64,000 nt of DNA, taken from positions 30,733 to 94,732 of the forward strand of contig NZ_JALBWV010000032.1 of the NCBI RefSeq assembly GCF_022678645.1, read 5' to 3'. The notes under the pieces were generated by a model that had not been told where the DNA came from, searched no databases, and saw only the letters and a list, made by a program, of their open reading frames with translations. The stretch is from Saccharopolyspora soli (lineage in GTDB: Bacteria > Actinomycetota > Actinomycetes > Mycobacteriales > Pseudonocardiaceae). The position numbers and the translations under genes were made by a program. Below are positions 1 through 8,496 of this stretch, one piece after another (within the stretch, counting starts at the first letter, position 1; each line of letters starts with the position of its first letter).

Positions 1-2
1 CG

Positions 3-740
3 GGTGCGCGGGTGGTGGTCATCGGCGCCGGATTCGTGGGCGCCGAGGTCGCGTCGACCTGTCGGGAGCTCGGCTTGGACGTCACCGTGGTGGAGGCGCT
101 GGACGTGCCGCTGGCGCACGTCGTGGGCACCGAACTCGGCGCCGTTTGCGCGGCACTGCACTCCGATCACGGCGTCCGACTGCTGCCCGGCACCGGAGTC
201 CAACAGTTGCATGGCGAACAGCGGGTCATGGCAGTGGAACTGACCGATGGCGCGGTTCTGCCCGCCGACGTGGTGGTGGTCGGCATCGGCGCCCGACCGA
301 ACACCGACTGGCTGCACGGCTGCGGCCTGACGCTGTCGAACGGAGTTCGGTGCGACGTCGGAGGAGTCACCGACCTGCGGAACGTCGTAGCCGTCGGCGA
401 CGTGGCCAGCTACGGCACGCAACGGTTCGAGCACTGGACCACTGCCCTGGAACAACCGGCCACCGCGGTCCGCAACCTCCTCGCTGGACGCACGGTGGCG
501 AATTTCACCGCCGTGCCGTACTTCTGGTCGGAGCAGTACGGGGTGCGAATCCAGTTCGCCGGACACGTGAACCGGACCGATCCGGTGACGATCGTCGATG
601 GCGCACCGGACGACCGCCACTTCGTGGCGACATTCCAGCGAAACGGCGAAACCACCGGAGTCCTGGCGATGAACAACCCCAAGCTGTTCACCAGATTCCG
701 CAGACAACTCGCGGCGAAGCCCACGGTCCCGGTCACCTGA
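3..740 (+). CDS. FAD-dependent ferredoxin reductase, C-terminal part (5' end outside window)
   Basis: The reading frame is open from the first bases, so this is the C-terminal ~245 residues of a longer protein. It starts inside the NAD(P)H-binding Rossmann fold (VVIGAGFVGAE), continues through a typical second-nucleotide segment (GIGARPNTDWL), the FAD-contacting AVGDVA motif and a C-terminal reductase domain (PYFWSEQYGVRIQFAG). This matches the rhodocoxin/putidaredoxin reductase type, which passes electrons from NAD(P)H to a ferredoxin that feeds cytochrome P450s or oxygenases. The partner genes must lie upstream of the window. It ends in TGA at 738-740, convergent with dedA. The family call is firm; the electron acceptor is unknown. 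Confidence 0.85.
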   Translation, partial: GARVVVIGAGFVGAEVASTCRELGLDVTVVEALDVPLAHVVGTELGAVCAALHSDHGVRLLPGTGVQQLHGEQRVMAVELTDGAVLPADVVVVGIGARPNTDWLHGCGLTLSNGVRCDVGGVTDLRNVVAVGDVASYGTQRFEHWTTALEQPATAVRNLLAGRTVANFTAVPYFWSEQYGVRIQFAGHVNRTDPVTIVDGAPDDRHFVATFQRNGETTGVLAMNNPKLFTRFRRQLAAKPTVPVT

Positions 741-763
741 TGCAACACGAGACGAGTCCCCGG

Positions 764-779
764 ACGGATCCGAATCCGT
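764..779. terminator. Short hairpin between convergent genes
   Basis: A perfect 6-bp inverted repeat (ACGGAT / ATCCGT, 4-nt loop) lies in the 66-bp gap between the reductase and dedA, which converge. It may end transcription from both sides. There is no T-tract, which is common for actinobacterial terminators, so the call is tentative. Confidence 0.35.
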
Positions 780-806
780 GTGTCTACTGTGGATAGCCGG
801 TGGGGA

Positions 807-1478
807 TCAAGCCGCCGATTCGACGTCTCCCCGGAGTTCGTCGGCGGTGGTCTCCGCCACGGCCGCACGATTCCCTCGGTTTCGCCGCCAGAACCAGATC
901 CCCAGTCCGACGAGCACCAGGAGCGCCGCGAGGATCCAACTGGCCTGGCCCAGCACCTCCTCGATGTACTTCGCCGACGCCCCGGCCGCCCACCCGATGC
1001 TCACGTGCGTAGCCGACCAGGCGACCGCCCCCAACAGCGACGACACGAAGAACCGGCCGTAGGACATCCCGCTGGCTCCGGCCGCGGCGGGCATCAAAGT
1101 CCGCACCACCGGCAGGAATCTTGCCACCAGAACGGCCCCGATCCCCCACTTGCACAACAGCCGCCCGGCCCGGTCCCAGTGGTGCTGGCCGAGTTTCCGC
1201 ACCACCTTGGTCTCGCGCATCTTCAGCCGGTACCGGCGTCCCAGCCAGAACCCGATGTTGTCCCCGACAGCCGCGCACACCGCGACGACACCGGCCAGCA
1301 CGAGGAAGAACCAGAGGTCGGTGACCGCCGCCGAAGCCACCAGCAGCCCGCTTTCGCCGGGGACCAGGAAGCCGAGCCCGATGGTGCATTCACCGAGTAC
1401 CAGAGCACCCGTCACCAGCACCAAGAGCGGCTTCGGCAAGCTCCCGACGATCGCCAGGATGTCGCTGATGAAGGTCAC
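807..1478 (-). CDS. DedA family membrane protein
   Basis: The 223-residue protein has the DedA/SNARE-associated layout: an N-terminal helix, a re-entrant segment with GESGLLVASAAV, and the RFLPVVRTLMPAAAG motif with the conserved arginine and proline, then two C-terminal helices and a charged tail. DedA proteins are inner-membrane proteins linked to lipid-carrier flipping and membrane homeostasis. The GTG start at 1478 follows a good ribosome binding site (gaggagcgag). It is transcribed alone, with dacB upstream on the same strand 135 bp away. The exact substrate cannot be read from sequence. Confidence 0.88.
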   Translation of the reverse strand: MTFISDILAIVGSLPKPLLVLVTGALVLGECTIGLGFLVPGESGLLVASAAVTDLWFFLVLAGVVAVCAAVGDNIGFWLGRRYRLKMRETKVVRKLGQHHWDRAGRLLCKWGIGAVLVARFLPVVRTLMPAAAGASGMSYGRFFVSSLLGAVAWSATHVSIGWAAGASAKYIEEVLGQASWILAALLVLVGLGIWFWRRNRGNRAAVAETTADELRGDVESAA

Positions 1479-1613
1479 GAAACTCGCTCCTCGGCATGCG
1501 TGCGGAACGGACGGGCGTCACGCTACCGGCGTAATCATGCCCAGGTCTCCGGAATGCCCCCTACCCGCCCCTGAGACCTCCGAAGTAGCCGGGATCTCAC
1601 GATCCCGTCGGGG

Positions 1614-3194
1614 TCAGCACGCCTTCACCCACGAACATTCCAGGGTGCTTTCGTCAACCCGCGTGCTCGGGTCGTCGGGCGCCGTCCTCGGCGGCGCCAC
1701 GTGCGATCCACCGCGCGGCTGGTCCTCGGCACCGTCGTACTCGGCCAACCGGATCGCGATCGCGTCCTCCAGATCCTCCGGCGCGTCCGACAGGTAATCG
1801 TTGAACATCACCGAGAAGACCAGCTCTCGACCGTTGGCGGCGGTGACGTAGCCGGACAGCGACGTGACGCCGGTCAGCGACCCGGTCTTGGCGCGCACGT
1901 TGTTCTGCGCCGCGGTCCCGGCCATCCGATTGCGCAGCGTGCCGCCGACCATGCGATCCGCCACCCCGGCCACCGGCAGCGCGTCGTACCAGGACTGGAA
2001 CCAAGGGCGCTGGCGCGCGTTGTCGAGCAGCACGGTCAGCTGTTCCGGCGTCACGTTGTCCATAGCGGACAGACCGGAGCCGTCCACCAGGCGCAACACC
2101 CGCGGATCCAGGCCCAGTCCGCTCAGCTTCTCGCTCAGCACTTCGAGCCCGGCCCCCCAGCTCCCCGCACCGCGGACCGCTCTCCCCATCGCCTTCACCA
2201 GCACTTCGGCGTGCCCGTTGTTGCTCAACTTCAGAAACGGCACGAGCAGCTCCCGCAGCGGGATGGACTGCCGTTCGGCCAGCACCCGCGCATCGCCCGG
2301 CGCCGTGCCGGCCCCGGTCCCCTGGACCGTCACCCCATGCGCGGCGAGCGCGCGGGCGAAGACATCGGCGGCATACGCGGACGGGTCCTGGACCGTGGTG
2401 AAGTCCTCGAAGGGTTGCGCACCGACCGGAACGGTCCCGCTCACCACGACTCGGGATCCGCCGTGGTCGCGCTGCACGGTCACGTCGGGCTCGCCGCCCG
2501 CAGCGGACGTGGTGGTCTGGTTGTCGATCTGCACGGCATCGGTCGCCGGGTCGAGCTGCACCGCAGCGGGCTGACCTTCGGCGGTCGGGCTGATCCGCAC
2601 GATGGCCGTTCCGGCGTCGAAATCGGTGTTGGGCGCCACCGTCAGCGCCGACACCGGCGCCGCGTAGTAGTACGGCTCGTCGTCCCAGGCCCATCCGGTG
2701 CCCAGCGGCACGTCGTCGAACCAGGTGTCGTCGGTGCGCAGACGTCCCTGCACGACCCGGATGCCGGACTCCGCCACCTGCGCCGCGAGGCGGTCGTAGT
2801 CGGCCGCGAGCAGCGTCGGATCCCCCGTGCCGCGCAGGTAGAGGTCACCGTGCAACACCGAGCCCTGCTGCGCCGCGCTGGTCAGCACATCGGTGCGGAA
2901 CCGGTAGTCCGGCCCCAGGGTTTCCAGCGCGGCAGCCGAGGTGAGCAGCTTCGCGTTCGACGCCGGGGTCGCGCGATCCGCCGCCTGCCTGCTGTAGAGC
3001 ACCTCGTCGGTGGCCGGGTCGCGCACCACGACTCCGGCGTGCGAGCCGTTCAGCCGCTGGTCGGCGAGGATGTCGTCGAGATCGACCCGCAGCGCGTCCG
3101 GCCCGCTGGGGGCAGCACCGGACGGCGCCACGAAGGCGAACGGAACACCAAGCGCCACCGCCAAACCGAACGCCAAACCCCATCGTCGCCGCAT
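1614..3194 (-). CDS. dacB: D-alanyl-D-alanine carboxypeptidase/endopeptidase (PBP4 type)
   Basis: A 526-residue class-C penicillin-binding protein. It begins with a basic N-terminus and hydrophobic signal peptide (about residues 1-28, ending SGAAP). The three active-site motifs are present: SNAK at 79-82 (catalytic serine), SNN at 324-326 and KTG at 436-438. The long insert between the first two motifs is typical of the PBP4/DacB group. The enzyme trims D-Ala from peptidoglycan stem peptides or cuts cross-links outside the membrane. The ATG start at 3194 follows aaggag. Length and motifs are complete, so it should be active. Confidence 0.92.
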   Translation of the reverse strand: MRRRWGLAFGLAVALGVPFAFVAPSGAAPSGPDALRVDLDDILADQRLNGSHAGVVVRDPATDEVLYSRQAADRATPASNAKLLTSAAALETLGPDYRFRTDVLTSAAQQGSVLHGDLYLRGTGDPTLLAADYDRLAAQVAESGIRVVQGRLRTDDTWFDDVPLGTGWAWDDEPYYYAAPVSALTVAPNTDFDAGTAIVRISPTAEGQPAAVQLDPATDAVQIDNQTTTSAAGGEPDVTVQRDHGGSRVVVSGTVPVGAQPFEDFTTVQDPSAYAADVFARALAAHGVTVQGTGAGTAPGDARVLAERQSIPLRELLVPFLKLSNNGHAEVLVKAMGRAVRGAGSWGAGLEVLSEKLSGLGLDPRVLRLVDGSGLSAMDNVTPEQLTVLLDNARQRPWFQSWYDALPVAGVADRMVGGTLRNRMAGTAAQNNVRAKTGSLTGVTSLSGYVTAANGRELVFSVMFNDYLSDAPEDLEDAIAIRLAEYDGAEDQPRGGSHVAPPRTAPDDPSTRVDESTLECSWVKAC

Positions 3195-3269
3195 CGCGCT
3201 GCTCCTTCGGCTCGCCCGAACAAGTCATGCAGCGTAGACAGGCCATCACGGACGGTCAACGAAACCCGC

Positions 3270-3824
3270 TCAGTTGGCGGCAATAGCAGTCGCCATGGCC
3301 AGCAGCGCCCCACCGCAGCACCGCTCGAAGACCTTGCGTCGACTCGGGTCCGCGAGCAGCGCGGAAAGCCACCGAACCGAGGGGACCACGATCATCCACC
3401 ACACGCCGAACGCGGTCACCGCGACACCGCTGAGCAGCGCCGCCTGCGCCACCGGCTCGGCCGCCGGGTCCATGGCCTGCGGCAACAGCGTCAGGAAGGT
3501 CAACATCACCTTCGGGTTGAGCACATCGGTCAGCAGCCCGCGCAGGAAGACCGCACCGCCGGAACGAGGAGTGTCCACAGTGGGCGCATCCGGCACCGCA
3601 CCGGCTGCTCGCAAGATCTGCACGCCCATCCAGGCCAAGTAAGCCACCCCCAGCACCTTCACGACCAGCAGCGCCGCAGGTGCGCTCGCCACCAGCGCGG
3701 AGAGCCCGAGGGTCGCCGCCGTGGCGTGCAGCAGCAGACCGCAGGTCACCCCGGCCGCGGCGAGCCAGCCCCAGCGCGCGCCGTTCGCGGCGTTGCGGGT
3801 GACGAGCACGAAATCCGGCCCCGC
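3270..3824 (-). pseudogene. LysE/RhtB family amino-acid exporter, 5'-truncated
   Basis: The coding sequence reads as LysE from GPDFVLVTRNA (3810-3821) to its stop at 3270 and keeps the remaining membrane helices and the conserved DVLNPKVMLTF segment. LysE proteins normally have a start codon and a first hydrophobic helix ending in PGPDF just before this point. Here the frame instead runs into the complement of an Lrp gene fragment, with no ribosome binding site and no first helix. The 5' end has therefore been lost. A short internal start (GTG within FVLVTR) would give a protein lacking helix 1. It is most likely non-functional. Confidence 0.75.
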
Positions 3825-3830
3825 TCGCTG

Positions 3831-4031
3831 CTGCACGTCAGCGGTCAGGCCGACTTCCTGCTGCACGTGGCGGTCGCCGACACCAAGCGGTTGCAGGAGT
3901 TCCTGGTGGACAAGCTCGCCTCCCGCACCGAGGTCCGCCACTTCACCAGTTCGATCGTCCTGGAGCAACTGCACACCAAGGCCCTGACCGCACCACAACA
4001 CCTGCGCCCCAAACGCCGCCGATCGCGGTGA
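3831..4031 (+). pseudogene. Lrp/AsnC family regulator, C-terminal fragment only
   Basis: On the plus strand, 66 codons ending in TGA at 4029-4031 read as the end of an Lrp/AsnC effector (RAM) domain: LHVSGQADFLLHVAVADT, then the helix and final strand up to VLEQLHTK. The helix-turn-helix domain, the first half of the RAM domain and any start codon are missing. LysE exporters are commonly paired with a divergent Lrp regulator. The fragment abuts truncated lysE within about 10 bases, so one deletion appears to have removed both starts and the shared promoter. Confidence 0.75.
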
Positions 4032-4077
4032 GGGGCGAAAACGGCAACCCCGAAAGGGCGCCCGAAACCGTGCGCGA

Positions 4078-5016
4078 TCAGTCGCTGACGCGCAGCAGTC
4101 CTTCTTGGACGACTGTCGCCACCAGGCTGCCGTCGCGGGCGAAGAACCGGCCGGTGGCCAGGCCCCGCGCGCCGGAGGCGCTCGGTGAGGCGCAGTCGTA
4201 GAGCAGCCACTCGTCGGCGCGGAAGCGGCGGTGGAACCACATCGCGTGGTCCAGGCTCGCGCCGCTGACCTTGTCCAGGCCCCAGTACACGCCGTGCCGC
4301 GCCAGCACCGCGTCGAGCAGCGTCATGTCGGAAGCGAACGCCGCGATGCACACGTGCAGCAGGTCGTCGTCGGGCAGCACGCCGTCGGCGCGCATCCACA
4401 CCTGGCTGCGGGCCTCCCGCGGACCGCGCTCGCGGCTCACCCACGGCGGTTCGGTCACGTATCGCACGTCGATCGGCCGCGGCTGGGCCCGCCCCAGCTT
4501 CTCGACCAGCGGACCGATCTGTTCGCCGAAGGTCGGCAACGTCTCCGGATCCGGCACCGCGGGCATCGGCTCGGCGTGGTCGATGCCTTCTTCTTCGATC
4601 TGGAAGGACGCCGACAGCGAGAAGATCGCCTTGCCGCGCTGCACCGCGACGACGCGGCGAGTGGTGAACGAGCGGCCGTCGCGGGTGCGGTCGACCTCGT
4701 AGACGATCGGAATGCTCGGGTCGCCGGGCCGGATGAAGTAGGCGTGCAGCGAATGCACCCGCCGCTCCGGCGGCACCGTGCGACCGGCGGCGACCAGTGC
4801 TTGACCAGCGACCTGACCGCCGAAGACGCGCACCGGCGAGGAAGCCGGGCTGACACCGCGGAAGATGTTCTCCTCGATGCGCTCCAGGTCCAACAGGGCG
4901 ACCAGGCTGTCCAGCACCGGCTGGCCGTGCGGCATGCCGTTGACGTCCAGCGGAACCGCGTCCTGCAGACGGGTGCCGGCCGGATCGGCAGCCGCGGCTC
5001 GGGCCGCTTCGGTCAC
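4078..5016 (-). CDS. tesB: Acyl-CoA thioesterase II
   Basis: The 312-residue protein has the double hot-dog fold of TesB. The N-terminal half contains FRGVSP and VFGGQVAGQALVAA, and the C-terminal half contains ASDMTLLDAV, LDHAMWFHR and the final VVQEGLLR with the expected catalytic Asp, Ser/Thr and Gln positions. It hydrolyses acyl-CoA thioesters to free acid and CoA in the cytoplasm. The GTG start at 5016 follows aggag. It lies just upstream of pyk on the same strand, but a strong hairpin separates them. Confidence 0.92.
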   Translation of the reverse strand: MTEAARAAAADPAGTRLQDAVPLDVNGMPHGQPVLDSLVALLDLERIEENIFRGVSPASSPVRVFGGQVAGQALVAAGRTVPPERRVHSLHAYFIRPGDPSIPIVYEVDRTRDGRSFTTRRVVAVQRGKAIFSLSASFQIEEEGIDHAEPMPAVPDPETLPTFGEQIGPLVEKLGRAQPRPIDVRYVTEPPWVSRERGPREARSQVWMRADGVLPDDDLLHVCIAAFASDMTLLDAVLARHGVYWGLDKVSGASLDHAMWFHRRFRADEWLLYDCASPSASGARGLATGRFFARDGSLVATVVQEGLLRVSD

Positions 5017-5052
5017 TGCTCGCTCCTAGTGCTCTCGCGTCCGCCCGGTTGC

Positions 5053-5082
5053 CGGACGGGAGCGCCGGGTGGCTCCCGTCCG
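5053..5082 (-). terminator. Strong hairpin downstream of pyk
   Basis: A perfect 11-bp inverted repeat (CGGACGGGAGC / GCTCCCGTCCG) with an 8-nt loop begins about 10 bp beyond the pyk stop. It should terminate pyk transcription before tesB. There is no clear T-tract. Confidence 0.7.
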
Positions 5083-5092
5083 AGTACGCGGA

Positions 5093-6514
5093 TCAGACGT
5101 GGTCTTCCTCGCCCAGTCGATGCACGCGGATGAGGTTGGTCGAACCGACCGTGCCAGGCGGCGAACCCGCGACGACGACGACCATGTCGCCGCGCTGCGA
5201 CCGGCCCAGGGACAGCATCGCCTGGTCCACCTGCCGCACCATCTGGTCGGTCGTGTCGACTCTAGGCACCAGGAACGTCTCCGTCCCCCAAGTGAGAGCC
5301 AACTGACTCCGGACGGATTCCTCCGGGGTGAACGCCAGCAGCGGCAGCCTGGTGTGCAACCGGGCCAGTCGGCGCACGGTGTCGCCGGACTGCGTGAAGG
5401 CCACCAGGGCCTTGGCGTTGAGCCGTTCACCGATGTCGCGCGCCGCGTAGGAGATGACGCCGCGCTTGGTGCGTGGGACGTGGCTCAGCGGCGGCGGCGC
5501 GGCCGAACCGGCCTCGACCGCTTCGACGATCCGCGCCATGGTCTGCACGGTTTCGATCGGGTAGCGGCCCACGCTGGTCTCGCCGGAGAGCATCACCGCG
5601 TCGGTGCCGTCCAGCACCGCGTTGGCGACGTCGGAGGTCTCGGCACGCGTCGGACGGGAGTTGTTGATCATGGAGTCGAGCATCTGGGTGGCGACGATGA
5701 CCGGCTTCGCGTTCTCCCGCGCGATCCGGATCGCCTTCTTCTGCACCAGCGGCACGTGCTCCAACGGCAACTCGACGCCGAGGTCACCGCGGGCGACCAT
5801 GACGCCGTCGAAGGCCAGCACGATGGCCTCCAGGTTGTCGACCGCTTCCGGCTTCTCCAGCTTGGCGATCACCGGAATGCGTCGGCCGACCTTGTCCATG
5901 ACCTGGTGCACCAGGTCGATGTCGGCCGGGCTGCGCACGAACGACAGCGCGATGAAGTCCACGCCCAGCTCCAGCGCGAACTCCAGGTCCTCGATGTCCT
6001 TCTCGGACATCGCGGGCACCGAAACGTCCATGCCCGGCAACGAAATTCCCTTGTGATCCGAGACCGGACCGCCCTCGGTCACCTCGCAGATGACGTCGTT
6101 GTCCTCGACGCCGGTCACAGTCAGCCCCACCTTGCCGTCGTCGACCAGCAGTCGGTCGCCGATCTTGGCGTCGTTGGCGAGGCCCTTGTAGGTGGTGGAC
6201 ACCCGGTCATGGGTGCCTTGGATGTCGTCGACCGTGATGCGCACGGTGTCACCGGTCCGCCACTCCACCGGCCCGGCGGCGAAGCTGCCGAGGCGGATCT
6301 TCGGCCCCTGCAGGTCACCGAGGATGCCGACGGCGCGGCCGGACTCCTTGGCCGCGGCCCGGACCAGGTCGTAGACCTGCTGGTGATCCGCGTGGCTGCC
6401 GTGGCTGAAGTTCAGCCGGGCGACGTCCATCCCGCTGCTGACGAGCTCGGCCACCTTCTCCGGTGTGGCGGTGGCTGGGCCCATGGTACAAACGATCTTG
6501 GCTCGTCGACTCAC
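5093..6514 (-). CDS. pyk: Pyruvate kinase
   Basis: Reading from the GTG at 6514 gives a 473-residue protein starting SRRAKIVCTMGPA, the usual actinobacterial Pyk length and N-terminus; upstream in-frame codons do not resemble the family. Visible landmarks are LNFSHG, the catalytic lysine and acidic pair in VIAKLEKPEA, VARGDLGVELP and TQMLDSM. The enzyme makes pyruvate and ATP from phosphoenolpyruvate and ADP in glycolysis. In actinobacteria pyk often lies downstream of gltBD; here about 12 kb of accessory genes lie between. Confidence 0.96.
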   Translation of the reverse strand: MSRRAKIVCTMGPATATPEKVAELVSSGMDVARLNFSHGSHADHQQVYDLVRAAAKESGRAVGILGDLQGPKIRLGSFAAGPVEWRTGDTVRITVDDIQGTHDRVSTTYKGLANDAKIGDRLLVDDGKVGLTVTGVEDNDVICEVTEGGPVSDHKGISLPGMDVSVPAMSEKDIEDLEFALELGVDFIALSFVRSPADIDLVHQVMDKVGRRIPVIAKLEKPEAVDNLEAIVLAFDGVMVARGDLGVELPLEHVPLVQKKAIRIARENAKPVIVATQMLDSMINNSRPTRAETSDVANAVLDGTDAVMLSGETSVGRYPIETVQTMARIVEAVEAGSAAPPPLSHVPRTKRGVISYAARDIGERLNAKALVAFTQSGDTVRRLARLHTRLPLLAFTPEESVRSQLALTWGTETFLVPRVDTTDQMVRQVDQAMLSLGRSQRGDMVVVVAGSPPGTVGSTNLIRVHRLGEEDHV

Positions 6515-6588
6515 GTTGTGCCAGCGTAGTCTGTTGACCCGCGCCCGCAGCACGCAGCCATGCCTGTCGACGCCGATCGGGGAGATCG

Positions 6589-6933
6589 TTGCTGGATCAT
6601 TACAGAACTCACCTCTCCCGAGCGCCATTCGTGATCGCGGGGCTGGCGAGCCTGGTCATCCTGTTCACCCCGGAATCGGGCGTACCGACCGCGCCGCCGG
6701 GCACCGACAAGGTGGTGCACTTCGTGCTTTTCGCGGCGCTGGCCAGCACCGGCCGGATCGCCGGATTCCCCACCGCGCGACTGCTGCCCGCGCTGGTCGG
6801 CTACGCGGCGGTGTCGGAGGTGCTGCAAGGATTGCTGCCGCTCGGCCGGAGCTGCGAGATCGCCGACGGACTGGTCGACGTGGCGGGCGCAGCGGTCGGC
6901 TGGGCAATAGTCACGGCCGCGCGGCGGCTCTGA
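6589..6933 (+). CDS. VanZ-like family membrane protein
   Basis: A 114-residue protein with about four hydrophobic segments and the VanZ signature TDKVVHFVLFAALA followed by EVLQGLLPLGRSCEIADGLVD. VanZ-like proteins are small membrane proteins of unclear function, named after the teicoplanin-resistance protein. The start is TTG at 6589, supported by ggag five bases upstream. It is divergent from pyk with overlapping upstream regions. Nothing nearby points to glycopeptide resistance. Confidence 0.8.
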   Translation: MLDHYRTHLSRAPFVIAGLASLVILFTPESGVPTAPPGTDKVVHFVLFAALASTGRIAGFPTARLLPALVGYAAVSEVLQGLLPLGRSCEIADGLVDVAGAAVGWAIVTAARRL

Positions 6934-6935
6934 GC

Positions 6936-7601
6936 TCAGCGGCGTTTCTTCTCCGCGACGCCGATGTGGTCGGCGCACCACTGGTTCAGTTCACGCACCG
7001 CGCTCCACGCCTGCCGAACCCGGTCCAGGCAGGCGCGCTCGTACAGGATGTCGTCGGACGGCCACCTGCGGAACGCGTAGAGCGTGCGGTGCCTCAACAG
7101 GTCCAACCGGGGATGGTCGGGGGCGACGCCGCGCGGACGACTCTTCAGCGTCTCCCCCGCGATCTCCCAACCGGAATCGACCAGCGCGCCGAGCAGCTTC
7201 TCCAGCCGCGCGCCGTGGATGTCGGTGTCCACCGCGGCGCGGAAGCGGGCGAGTTGGTCGGCTTCGGCGTGGTAGCAGCCGCCAGCGGCGAGCATCCCGT
7301 CCGCGCCGATCTCGACGTAGTAAGCGCCGCCGCCGCGACCCTGCTCGATCACCGCGCCGCAGTGCGTCTTGTACGGCGACTTGTCCCGGCTGAACCGCAC
7401 ATCCCGATACGGCCGGAACACCTTGCCCTTGCCGAAACCCGGCGCGAACTCCGGTTCCAGTTCGGCGAGCAACGCCTCCATCGGCGCGCGCACGTGCTCG
7501 CGGTAGATGGCGAGGTTGTCGTTCCAGTACGCCTTGGAGTTGTCCGCCTGGAGCCCGTCGAAGAACTCCAACGCCCCGTCACCGAAACCCTCGAACCGCA
7601 C
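6936..7601 (-). CDS. DUF2461 (TIGR02453) family protein
   Basis: A 221-residue soluble protein with the family's conserved features: FFDGLQADNSKAYW near the N-terminus, FRPYRDVRFSRDKSPYKTH (about residues 62-80) and the GGAYYVEI strand. This family is widespread and has no established biochemical role. It converges with the VanZ-like gene, leaving only a few bases between stops. Family membership is clear; function is unknown. Confidence 0.85.
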   Translation of the reverse strand: MRFEGFGDGALEFFDGLQADNSKAYWNDNLAIYREHVRAPMEALLAELEPEFAPGFGKGKVFRPYRDVRFSRDKSPYKTHCGAVIEQGRGGGAYYVEIGADGMLAAGGCYHAEADQLARFRAAVDTDIHGARLEKLLGALVDSGWEIAGETLKSRPRGVAPDHPRLDLLRHRTLYAFRRWPSDDILYERACLDRVRQAWSAVRELNQWCADHIGVAEKKRR

Positions 7602-7658
7602 CGGATCAGCTTACGAGTCGACTGACCACGCCGCGTCGGCCGCCGTCGCGGCCAGCGA

Positions 7659-8435
7659 TCACGACCAGTCCAGCAGGCGGGCCGGGTTCTCCCGCAGCAC
7701 CCTCGCGAACCGGGCACCCAGCAGCGCCTGGGCCCAGGAGAGGAGTTCGCCGAAGCTGCGGTCCCGCTCGTGCTGCGTCCAGGGCCAGTCGCTGCCCCAC
7801 AGCAGGCGGTCCGCGCCGACGGTGTCCGCCAGTTCCGCTGCGGCCGCGCTGGCCTGGCCGCTCGGGCTGCGGTAGGGCGCGGAGACCTTGACCCAGACGT
7901 GCTCGTGGGCGGCCAGTTCCCGGACCGCGCGCCGACCGGGGTCGGTCGCGCATCGCGGCAAGCCGACGTGGTCGATCACCACCGGACCCGGCCAGTCCCG
8001 CAGCGCGGGGGCCAGCTGGACCCACTGCGGTCCGCGCGCTTGGAACTCCAGGTGCACGCCCAGTTTCGCCATCCGATCGGCGAAGGGCTCCCACGCGGCC
8101 AGGTCCGGCACCTGCGCTCCGATCAGGTTCAGCCGGATGCCGCGCACCCCGACCGCGTGCAACCGGTCGAGCCCGGCGAGGTCGAGTTCGGCCGGGTCAA
8201 CCACCACCACGGCCCGCAACCGCTCCGGGCGCCGCGCCGCGCAGTCCAGCAGGAAGGTGTTGTCGGTACCCAGGAAGCTCGGCTGCACCAGGACTGCGCG
8301 CCCGATGTCGTGGCGGTCCAGCTCGGCCAGGTAGTCGGCCAGGCGCGCGTCGTAGTCCGGCGCGTACCGGCGGTTCGCCGCCAGCGGCAGGCCGCGGTGG
8401 AAGACGTGGGCGTGGGTGTCGACGGAGGTGTGCAC
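7659..8435 (-). CDS. Amidohydrolase-family TIM-barrel hydrolase (PDC hydrolase-like)
   Basis: The 258-residue protein has the DTHAHVF metal-binding HxH near residue 9, RGIRLNLIG, VIDHVGLPR and the late WGSDWPW motif. These mark the amidohydrolase branch that contains 2-pyrone-4,6-dicarboxylate hydrolase and related lactonases. Such enzymes open lactone rings in catabolism of aromatic or sugar-derived acids. It is divergent from a GntR regulator that is followed by a MatC-like carrier, suggesting a small catabolic locus. The actual substrate cannot be told from the sequence. Confidence 0.82.
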   Translation of the reverse strand: MHTSVDTHAHVFHRGLPLAANRRYAPDYDARLADYLAELDRHDIGRAVLVQPSFLGTDNTFLLDCAARRPERLRAVVVVDPAELDLAGLDRLHAVGVRGIRLNLIGAQVPDLAAWEPFADRMAKLGVHLEFQARGPQWVQLAPALRDWPGPVVIDHVGLPRCATDPGRRAVRELAAHEHVWVKVSAPYRSPSGQASAAAAELADTVGADRLLWGSDWPWTQHERDRSFGELLSWAQALLGARFARVLRENPARLLDWS

Positions 8436-8496
8436 CGCTCCACTTTAAACCTTCATAGGACTAGACGACTGAAGCAAAAGAAGTCATGATGCCCGC
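8436..8496. promoter_or_regulatory. Divergent promoter region, candidate GntR operator
   Basis: The 61 bp between the amidohydrolase and gntR start codons are A+T-richer than the surroundings. They contain a spaced dyad, CTTCA (8451-8455) and TGAAG (8470-8474), around GACTAGAC. A regulator would be expected to bind here, but no known GntR consensus is matched. Confidence 0.3.
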
